Shown one piece after another: positions 1 through 4,966 of a stretch of 5,734 nt of DNA. Source of the DNA: Pseudomonadota bacterium. GTDB taxonomy: Bacteria > Pseudomonadota > Gammaproteobacteria > Xanthomonadales > Xanthomonadaceae. The notes beneath the pieces were generated by a model. The model worked only from the letters and a program-made list of their open reading frames with translations, ran no database searches and was not told where the DNA came from. The DNA is taken from NCBI GenBank assembly GCA_023392975.1, contig JAEWNA010000129.1, forward strand, positions 1-5,734, written 5' to 3'. Positions within the stretch are counted from its first letter, which is position 1; each line of letters starts with the position of its first letter. A program made the position numbers and the translations under genes.

Positions 1-881
1 GTGTAGCCCATGTTGCCGATCAGCACGCCGTCGTAGGCCTCGCGCGCCGGCGTCATCACGTCGCCCTGCTGCTGGCCGAGGAAATCGCCGCGCATGACGT
101 GCCAGTAGGCGAGGTCGTAGTCGTTGAGGCGCTCGCCGAGCCAGCGGATCAGGCCGACCGGGTCGCCGTCACGCATGTCGTTGTAGCCGTTGAGCGGCGA
201 GACCCGCAGGCCGACGCGACGGCTGCCCCAGACGCCGCAGACCGCTTCCAGCGCCTCCAGCAGCAGGCGCGCGCGGTGTTCGATCGACCCGCCGTAGGGG
301 CCGCTGCGGCGATTGCTGCCGTCGCGCAGGAATTCGTCGAGCAGGTAGCCGTTGGCGCCATGGACTTCGACGCCGTCGAACCCCGCCGCCTGCGCGTTGC
401 GCGCGGCCGCGGCGAAGCCGGCGACGATGCCCGGCAGTTCGGCGTCGTCCAGCGCCCGCGGCACGACGTAATCGACCTTGCCCTTCGGCGTGTAGACCTG
501 ATCGTTCTCGATCCGCAGCGCGCTCGGCGCGACCGGCTGCGCGTCGTCGTTGAGGTCGGGGTGGCAGGCGCGTCCGCCATGCCAGAGCTGCAGCACGATC
601 CGGCCGCCGGCGGCATGCACGGTGTCGGTGACGCGCTTCCAGCCGGCGATCTGCGGCTCGTCGTAGATGCCCGGCTCGTGCCAGAACGCGGAGTTGCCGG
701 CCATCGCCATCGTCGCTTCGGCGATGATCAGGCCGGCGCTGGCGCGCTGGGCGTAGTACTCGGCCATCAGCGGCCCGGGCACGTGGTCGTCTTCGGCGCG
801 GCAGCGGGTCAGCGGCGCCATGAGGATGCGATTCGGCAGCGACAGGTCGCCGGCCTGCAACGGGTCGAACAGGGACGTCAT
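1..881 (-). CDS. Old yellow enzyme family FMN-dependent ene-reductase (NemA-like), 5' part only
   Basis: Cytoplasmic FMN flavoenzyme of the old yellow enzyme family. Such enzymes use NAD(P)H to reduce activated C=C bonds (enones, maleimides) and sometimes nitro compounds. 293 codons are visible with no stop. Relatives are about 360 residues, so roughly the last 70, including the C-terminal FMN-phosphate loop, lie beyond the left edge. The TIM-barrel start is clear: PNRILMAPLTR at residues 16-26, with Thr25 at the flavin-tuning position, and LQLWHGGR at 97-104. VHGANGYLLDEFL at 173-185 carries the substrate-binding pair His174/Asn177 and the proton-donor Tyr179, with the same spacing as His191/Asn194/Tyr196 of yeast OYE1. 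NRRSGPYGGS follows shortly after. The His/Asn pair differs from the His/His pair of NemA and PETN reductase, so no symbol is assigned. The ATG start has AGGA 7 bases upstream (889-892). The terminator at 977-1012 separates it from the tonB-like gene. Its natural substrate cannot be told from sequence. Confidence 0.93.
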   Translation of the reverse strand, partial: MTSLFDPLQAGDLSLPNRILMAPLTRCRAEDDHVPGPLMAEYYAQRASAGLIIAEATMAMAGNSAFWHEPGIYDEPQIAGWKRVTDTVHAAGGRIVLQLWHGGRACHPDLNDDAQPVAPSALRIENDQVYTPKGKVDYVVPRALDDAELPGIVAGFAAAARNAQAAGFDGVEVHGANGYLLDEFLRDGSNRRSGPYGGSIEHRARLLLEALEAVCGVWGSRRVGLRVSPLNGYNDMRDGDPVGLIRWLGERLNDYDLAYWHVMRGDFLGQQQGDVMTPAREAYDGVLIGNMGY

Positions 882-976
882 CGGAAGGTCCTGAGCATGG
901 GGGAGGCGCGCAGTGTCGCAGCCCGACCCCGCCGCGATTGCACCTGCATGCGGAACGCAGCGGCGCATCGGCCATG

Positions 977-1012
977 AAAAAGCCGCTGGTCGCGTCGTCG
1001 GCGACCAGCGGC
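977..1012 (-). terminator. Intrinsic terminator after the tonB-like gene
   Basis: Perfect 12-bp inverted repeat: 982-993 pairs with 1001-1012, with a 7-base loop. Read on the minus strand it is followed directly by five T (977-981). It lies 53 bases past the tonB-like stop codon, so it should end that transcript before the ene-reductase gene. This implies the ene-reductase has its own promoter in about 882-976, where I could not pick convincing -10/-35 boxes. Confidence 0.85.
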
Positions 1013-1065
1013 CGTCCGGATCCGTTCGCGAGGGAACGTCGGGACCCGGAGCGCGGGCGGCGGCC

Positions 1066-1764
1066 TCAGCCGCGGTCGAGCGAGAAGCTCACCGGCACCA
1101 GGCCGTAGACCTGGATCGCGTGGCCTTCGCGCATCGCGGGCCGGAACTTCCACTTGCGCAGCACCTGGCGCTTCGCCGCGTCGTCCAGCCGGCGATCGCC
1201 GCTGCTGCGCTGGATCTCCACCTCCAGCGGCGTGCCGTCGACGTCGACCAGCACCTTCAGCATCACCGTGCCCTCGGTCCCGGCCATCAGCGCCTCGCGC
1301 GGGTAGGTCGGCGGCGGCGCGAGGGCGTACTGCAGGCTTTCGGTGGTCAGCGGGCCGGTGGGCGGCGGCGGGTCGATCTTCGCGATCTCGGTGCCGGTGT
1401 CGGTCGGCGGCGGCAGGCCGACGTTCGACGTCGTCTCGAAGACCATCGGCGGTGGCGGCACGACGGTCGGCTGCTGGCGCTGGATCGGCGGTGCCGTCTG
1501 CGTCTGCGGTGTGGGCGGCCTGACTTCCTGGATCGGCGGCGGAGGCGGCGGGGGTGGCTTCGGAGGGTCGAGCGAAACGACCGTGGTGTTCTCCGGCGGT
1601 GCGATCGCGATCGGCGCCGACACCGGGACCAGCAACAGCATCAGCGCGGCGATGTTCAGCGCGATCGCGCCGGCCAGGCCGGCGATGCGGGCGGGCTGGA
1701 CCGCGGCCAGCGCCTGGGCGAAACCGCGGGTACTGGCGTGAGGCCGGGAAGCGGCGAGGATCAT
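1066..1764 (-). CDS. TonB-family energy transducer protein
   Basis: 232 residues, close to the 239 of E. coli TonB. Family members sit in the inner membrane with ExbB/ExbD and pass proton-motive-force energy across the periplasm to TonB-dependent outer-membrane receptors. Visible domains are a short N-terminus (1-26), one membrane anchor (about 27-48, AGLAGAIALNIAALMLLLVP), and a proline-rich spacer (about 56-153). The spacer includes eight consecutive Pro at 70-77 and further PPPP runs at 103-106 and 132-135. The C-terminal domain (about 154-232) has the hallmark YPREA, G-EGTV, VDVDG, SSGDRRLDDAA, WKFRPA and a final VPVSFSL strand. The ATG at 1764 is chosen because GGAGG lies 6 bases upstream; a longer open frame up to 1878 would begin inside the preceding terminator. 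The anchor has no His or Ser and carries Asn37 where E. coli has His20. No exbB or exbD is in view, so this may be one of several paralogs; I give no symbol. Confidence 0.92.
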   Translation of the reverse strand: MILAASRPHASTRGFAQALAAVQPARIAGLAGAIALNIAALMLLLVPVSAPIAIAPPENTTVVSLDPPKPPPPPPPPIQEVRPPTPQTQTAPPIQRQQPTVVPPPPMVFETTSNVGLPPPTDTGTEIAKIDPPPPTGPLTTESLQYALAPPPTYPREALMAGTEGTVMLKVLVDVDGTPLEVEIQRSSGDRRLDDAAKRQVLRKWKFRPAMREGHAIQVYGLVPVSFSLDRG

Positions 1765-1770
1765 GGGGCA

Positions 1771-1775
1771 CCTCC
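1771..1775 (-). promoter_or_regulatory. Shine-Dalgarno site of the tonB-like gene
   Basis: GGAGG on the minus strand, 6 bases before the ATG at 1764. It decides the start over the in-frame upstream extension. A possible RNA hairpin (CCGUCG pairing with CGACGG, 1788-1793 with 1774-1779, 8-base loop) would cover its first two G. Confidence 0.8.
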
Positions 1776-1840
1776 GTCGGTTGGGTTCGACGGTACGAAC
1801 GGCGCAGCGCCGGTTGCGGGGTTGGACCCGCGAAACTTTT

Positions 1841-1870
1841 TTCGCCTCCCTGAAATTCGCCTCCCTAAAA
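1841..1870 (-). repeat. Tandem 15-bp direct repeat in the tonB upstream region
   Basis: Two back-to-back 15-base copies (1841-1855 and 1856-1870) differ at one position. On the minus strand each reads TTTYAGGGAGGCGAA. The outer copy supplies the T-tract of the preceding terminator. The unit lies 77-106 bases upstream of the tonB-like ATG, within or near its promoter. No known operator was recognised in it. Confidence 0.75.
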
Positions 1871-1900
1871 CGCGACACCCGCCGGAAGGCGGGTGTCGCG
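1867..1900 (-). terminator. Intrinsic terminator after the SIMPL-domain gene
   Basis: Perfect 13-bp inverted repeat: 1871-1883 pairs with 1888-1900. The loop is 4 bases (TTCC on the minus strand), and TTTT follows at 1870-1867. It starts 23 bases past the SIMPL gene stop. The stable, G/C-rich stem should end that transcript, so the tonB-like gene downstream needs its own promoter in about 1765-1870; no good sigma-70 boxes stand out there. Confidence 0.88.
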
Positions 1901-1923
1901 GGGTCGGGCGTGGCGCAGGCCGG

Positions 1924-2661
1924 TCAGTCGCCGAGTTCGAACACCACTTCCAGCGTGACCGACAGCGAGGTTTCGCCGGGCGACACCGGCGGCGAGCCGG
2001 CGTCCATCGCGGCCATCTTCATCATCGGCATCGGGCCGGGGACGCCCATGCCGCCGCCTTCGTTGATGCTGACGATGCGCTTGACCCGCTTGCCCAGCGC
2101 CGTGGCGTACATGGTGGCACGCTCCTGCGCCTTCTTCAGCGCGTTGCGGCGGGCCTCGTCCTGGACCGGGTCGGGCTGGTCGATCTCGAAGCTGGGGCCG
2201 TTGATCTGGTTGGCGCCGTTGGCGACCAGCGCATCGAGCACCTTGCCGAGCTTCTCGAGGTCGCGGACCTTCACGTTCACCGTGTTGCTGGCCTGGTAGC
2301 CGTTGATCGCCGGCGGCTGGTTCTCGACGTAGCGGTACTGCGGCGAGAGGCTGATGCCGGCGGTCTGGACATCGCGCTCGGCGATGCCGGCGGTGCGGAT
2401 CGCGGCCATGACCTTGTCCATCTGCGCCGAGTTGGCGCGCATCGCCGCGTTGGCGTCGGCCGACTGGGTGACGACGCCCGCGGAGAGCGCGGCGACATCG
2501 GGCACGCGGCTGGCATGGGCCTCGGCGGTGACCGAGAGCAGGGTGCCGCGCTCGGCGGGCGGGGACGACTGGGCGGAAGCGGTCATGGCGAGACCCGGGA
2601 GCAGGAGGAAGGCGAGGGTGGCGGCGAGGCGGGGCAGCGGGGAAGCGGGGCGGGGCGACAT
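1924..2661 (-). CDS. SIMPL (DUF541, YggE-like) exported protein
   Basis: 245 residues. The N-terminus is a Sec signal peptide: Arg residues, a hydrophobic core around 12-26, and a likely cut after Ala30 (ASA|Q), so the mature protein is periplasmic. The rest (about 40-243) matches the SIMPL/DUF541 family: an early VTAEAHA strand, AALSAGVVTQ, a DKVMAAIR helix, DVQTAGISLSPQYRY, then GYQASNTVNVKVRDLEKLGKV near the middle, ARRNALKKAQERA, and a closing PGETSLSVTLEVVFEL strand. E. coli YggE is the known relative and has been linked to oxidative-stress tolerance; the biochemical role of the family is unsettled. Residues 205-219 hold six Met. The start at 2661 is set by AAGGAG 6 bases upstream; an in-frame extension to 2772 lacks the signal-peptide layout. 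The gene is divergent from maf and ends at a strong terminator. Confidence 0.92.
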   Translation of the reverse strand: MSPRPASPLPRLAATLAFLLLPGLAMTASAQSSPPAERGTLLSVTAEAHASRVPDVAALSAGVVTQSADANAAMRANSAQMDKVMAAIRTAGIAERDVQTAGISLSPQYRYVENQPPAINGYQASNTVNVKVRDLEKLGKVLDALVANGANQINGPSFEIDQPDPVQDEARRNALKKAQERATMYATALGKRVKRIVSINEGGGMGVPGPMPMMKMAAMDAGSPPVSPGETSLSVTLEVVFELGD

Positions 2662-2667
2662 GCGGGG

Positions 2668-2673
2668 CTCCTT
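2668..2673 (-). promoter_or_regulatory. Shine-Dalgarno site of the SIMPL-domain gene
   Basis: AAGGAG on the minus strand, 6 bases before the ATG at 2661. It fixes the start so that the protein begins with its signal peptide. Confidence 0.85.
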
Positions 2674-2759
2674 GTCGTGGCGATGCGGAAGATGGTCCGG
2701 GGCGCCGGGTGAACGCTCTGTGAGCCCGGTCGGGGTTCGCCGAAGGGGTGGTCTGGCGA

Positions 2760-2772
2760 GTGCGGTCCGCAC
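2760..2772. promoter_or_regulatory. 13-bp dyad in the SIMPL/maf divergent spacer
   Basis: GTGCGG-T-CCGCAC is a perfect 6+6 inverted repeat around one central base. It sits 2 bases upstream of the candidate maf -10 hexamer. Such a position suits an operator, but dyads this short also arise by chance in G/C-rich DNA, and no regulator family is recognised. Confidence 0.35.
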
Positions 2773-2774
2773 GG

Positions 2775-2780
2775 TATCCT
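2775..2780 (+). promoter_or_regulatory. Candidate -10 element for the maf-rng-yhdP operon
   Basis: TATCCT matches 4 of 6 bases of the sigma-70 -10 consensus, including the first two T-A and the last T. No clear -35 box is seen 16-18 bases upstream. Transcription would start about 7 bases downstream, at or next to the maf ATG at 2787, giving a leaderless or nearly leaderless message. The opposite strand reads TAGGAT here (2781-2776), also a 4/6 match pointing toward the SIMPL gene. Confidence 0.35.
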
Positions 2781-2786
2781 AGCCGG

Positions 2787-3383
2787 ATGTTGCATCTTGC
2801 CTCGAAATCCCCCCGCCGCCGCGAACTGCTGGCGAAGCTCGGCGTCGACTTCGGCGTCCTCGACCTCGACCTGCCGGAGACGCCTGCGCCGGGCGAAGCC
2901 CCGGACGACTATGTCCGCCGGGTCGCGCGCGAGAAGGCCGGCGCCGGCCTGCTGCAGGTGGTCGGCCAGCCCGGCGCGGTGGTGCTGGGCGCCGACACCG
3001 AGGTCATCCTCGACGGCCGCGTCTACGGCAAGCCCGCCGACGCCGCGGACGCCGCACAGATGCTGCGCAGCCTGTCCGGACGCACGCACTGGGTGGTGTC
3101 GGCAGTCTCCGTGGTCGACGCTGGCCGCGAGCTGCAGGCGGTGAGCGTGTCGGAGGTGCGTTTCGCCGAACTGTCGGAAGACGACATCGCGGAGTACCTC
3201 GACACCGGCGAATGGACAGGCAAGGCCGGCGCCTACGGCATCCAGGGCCGCGCCCAGGCCTTCATCGCGCACCTGTCGGGCAGCTACTCCGGCGTGATGG
3301 GCCTGCCGCTGCACGAGACCGCGGGCCTGCTGCGCGAGATCGGCGTGCTGCCCGTGCGCGTCGCCGCGGAGGCCGCGGCATGA
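2787..3383 (+). CDS. Maf/YhdE family nucleoside triphosphate pyrophosphatase
   Basis: 198 residues, the usual length for the family. It hydrolyses nucleoside triphosphates to the monophosphate plus pyrophosphate in the cytoplasm, removing non-canonical or surplus nucleotides. The family signatures are complete: LASKSPRRRELL at 4-15 (phosphate-binding SPRR), VLGADTEVILDG at 66-77 with the catalytic Asp70, GKP with Lys82, QMLRSLSGRTH at 91-101, and KAGAYGIQG at 146-154. A GSYSGVMGLPL motif follows at 165-175. The last two motifs are those of the YhdE subgroup, which acts on dTTP and UTP, rather than the YceF (m7GTP) subgroup. The ATG at 2787 puts the first motif at the normal distance; no Shine-Dalgarno sequence precedes it. 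The stop overlaps the rng start (ATGA), which indicates translational coupling, and the neighbour order equals the E. coli yhdE-rng-yhdP block. Confidence 0.95.
   Translation: MLHLASKSPRRRELLAKLGVDFGVLDLDLPETPAPGEAPDDYVRRVAREKAGAGLLQVVGQPGAVVLGADTEVILDGRVYGKPADAADAAQMLRSLSGRTHWVVSAVSVVDAGRELQAVSVSEVRFAELSEDDIAEYLDTGEWTGKAGAYGIQGRAQAFIAHLSGSYSGVMGLPLHETAGLLREIGVLPVRVAAEAAA
3368..3372 (+). promoter_or_regulatory. Shine-Dalgarno site of rng inside the maf end
   Basis: GGAGG lies 7 bases before the rng ATG at 3380 and inside the last codons of maf. It selects this start over the in-frame extension reaching back to 3212. Confidence 0.75.
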
Positions 3384-4936
3384 GCGAAGAGATCCTGATC
3401 AACGTCACCCCGCGCGAGACCCGCGTCGCAGTGGTCGAGAACGGCATGCTCCAGGAGCTGCACATCGAGCGCGGCTGGCGTCGCGGCGTGGTCGGCAACA
3501 TCTACAAGGGCCGCGTGCAGCGGGTGATGCCCGGCATGCAGGCGGCCTTCATCGAGATCGGGCTGGATCGCGCGGCCTTCCTGCACGCCAACGACATCGT
3601 CCGCAGCAGCCAGGTGCCGGTCGACCCGGTGCTGGAAACGGCGCTGGAGAGTGCGGTGGACGGCGACGGCGATGCGGTCGCGGTGGCCGCGCCGAGCGTC
3701 GCGCAGGCGCCCGTGTCGATGGCGCAGATCGTGCCGCCGATCACCGAACTGCTGCGCGAGGGCCAGGAGATCGTGGTCCAGGTCGTGAAGGATCCGATCG
3801 GCAGCAAGGGCGCGCGGCTGACCACCCAGATCAGCATCCCGTCGCGCTACCTGGTGCTGCTGCCGCATTCGAAGGTGATCGGCGTGTCCTCGCGCATCGA
3901 GGACGAAGCCGAACGCCAGCGCCTGAAGACGCTCGTGGCGGCGCAGAACGCGGACGCCGCCTGCGGCTACATCGTCCGTACCAACGCCGAGGGCCAGCCC
4001 GAGGAAGCGCTGGCCGAGGACATCGCCTACCTCGCCCGCGCCTGGGCGCTGATCGAACGCAACGTCGGTACCGTCGGCATAGGCCGCTGCGTGTACGAGG
4101 ATCTCAGCCTGCCGATGCGCGCGGTGCGCGACCTGATGCGCCGCGACGTGGAGAAGGTGAAGGTCGACTCGCGCGAGACCTGCGAGAAGCTGCGCACCTT
4201 CGCCGCGCAGTTCATGCCCGGCCTCGCCGAGAAGATCGAGCACTACGCCGGCCAGCGCCCGGTGTTCGACCTCTACGGCGTGGAGGACGAGATCCAGCGC
4301 GCGCTCGACAAGGAAGTGCCGCTGAAGTCGGGCGGCTACCTGGTCATCGACCAGACCGAGGCGATGACCACGATCGACGTGAACACCGGGTCGTTCCTCG
4401 GCCAGCGCAACCTCGAAGAGACCGTCTACCGCACCAACCTGGAGGCGGCGCAGGCGGTGGCGCGGCAGCTGCGGCTGCGCAACCTCGGCGGGATCATCAT
4501 CATCGACTTCATCGACATGATCGATCCGGAACATCGCCGGCAGGTGCTGCGCACGCTGGAGAAATCGCTGGCCCGCGACCACGCCAAGACCACGGTCTAC
4601 GACTTCTCGCCGCTGGGCCTTGTCGAGATGACCCGCAAGCGCACGGTCGAGAGCCTGCAGCGCCAGATCAGCGAGGCCTGCCACGAATGCGGCGGTCGCG
4701 GCACGCTGAAGACCGCCGAGACCGTGACCTACGAGATCTTCCGCGAGATCACCCGCGCAGTGCGCCAGTTCGAGGCGGCGAGGCTGCTGGTGATCGCGTC
4801 GCCGAAGGTGGTGGCGCGGATCACCGACGAGGAATCGCCCGCGGTCGCCGAACTGGAGGAATTCCTCGGCAAGACCATCCGCTTCCAGGCGGACGAGCAG
4901 TACACCCAGGAGCAGTTCGATGTCGTGCTGCTCTGA
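3380..4936 (+). CDS. rng: Ribonuclease G
   Basis: Endoribonuclease of the RNase E/G family, 518 residues; E. coli RNase G has 489. It matures the 5' end of 16S rRNA and cuts AU-rich single-stranded mRNA in the cytoplasm, preferring 5'-monophosphate ends. Visible parts are the N-terminal MSEEILINVTPRETRVAVVE, the S1 RNA-binding domain (about 35-135, starting GNIYKGRVQRVMPGMQAAF), and VVKDPIGSKGARLTT at 135-149. Next come the 5'-sensor/RNase H-like part, then FDLYGVEDEIQRAL at 296-309. In the catalytic DNase I-like domain the magnesium ligands are Asp333 (TTIDVNTG) and Asp376 (IIIIDFIDM), 43 residues apart as in RNase E (303/346). The Zn-link cysteines are Cys434 and Cys437 (ACHECGGRG). There is no long C-terminal degradosome scaffold, so this is RNase G and not RNase E. 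About 28 extra, Ala/Val/Asp-rich residues lie in the S1 domain (about 76-115). The start overlaps the maf stop (ATGA). Confidence 0.97.
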   Translation: MSEEILINVTPRETRVAVVENGMLQELHIERGWRRGVVGNIYKGRVQRVMPGMQAAFIEIGLDRAAFLHANDIVRSSQVPVDPVLETALESAVDGDGDAVAVAAPSVAQAPVSMAQIVPPITELLREGQEIVVQVVKDPIGSKGARLTTQISIPSRYLVLLPHSKVIGVSSRIEDEAERQRLKTLVAAQNADAACGYIVRTNAEGQPEEALAEDIAYLARAWALIERNVGTVGIGRCVYEDLSLPMRAVRDLMRRDVEKVKVDSRETCEKLRTFAAQFMPGLAEKIEHYAGQRPVFDLYGVEDEIQRALDKEVPLKSGGYLVIDQTEAMTTIDVNTGSFLGQRNLEETVYRTNLEAAQAVARQLRLRNLGGIIIIDFIDMIDPEHRRQVLRTLEKSLARDHAKTTVYDFSPLGLVEMTRKRTVESLQRQISEACHECGGRGTLKTAETVTYEIFREITRAVRQFEAARLLVIASPKVVARITDEESPAVAELEEFLGKTIRFQADEQYTQEQFDVVLL

Positions 4937-4939
4937 GGC

Positions 4940-4963
4940 GCGGCCGGCCGGCCGGGCGGCCGC
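4940..4963 (+). other. G/C-only intercistronic hairpin between rng and yhdP
   Basis: The rng-yhdP gap (4937-4966) contains 28 bases (4937-4964) made only of G and C, with three tandem GGCC units. GCGGCCG at 4940-4946 can pair with CGGCCGC at 4957-4963 around a 10-base loop. No T-tract follows, so it is not an intrinsic terminator. It ends 3 bases before the yhdP ATG and could affect ribosome access or protect the upstream message. Confidence 0.5.
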
Positions 4964-4966
4964 CTG

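Noticed and set aside
882..976. Promoter or operator for the ene-reductase
   Set aside because: One must exist given the terminator at 977-1012, but no -10/-35 pair or clear dyad could be defended by eye.
1023..1038. Small inverted repeat CGTTC/GAACG between the tonB-like stop and its terminator
   Set aside because: Only 5 bp of pairing with no T-tract; expected by chance in this base composition.
1765..1878. N-terminal extension of the tonB-like gene by 38 codons
   Set aside because: It would begin with GTG inside the SIMPL terminator stem and ignores the good GGAGG site before 1764; the added residues are not membrane- or signal-like.
913..2712. 599-codon plus-strand open frame across the tonB-like and SIMPL genes
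   Set aside because: It spans two terminators and two well-supported opposite genes; its low-complexity Arg/Gly/Asp composition marks it as a shadow frame.
3212..3379. N-terminal extension of rng by 56 codons
   Set aside because: It overlaps maf in another frame and is Arg-rich; the ATG at 3380 has a Shine-Dalgarno site and gives the family N-terminus.
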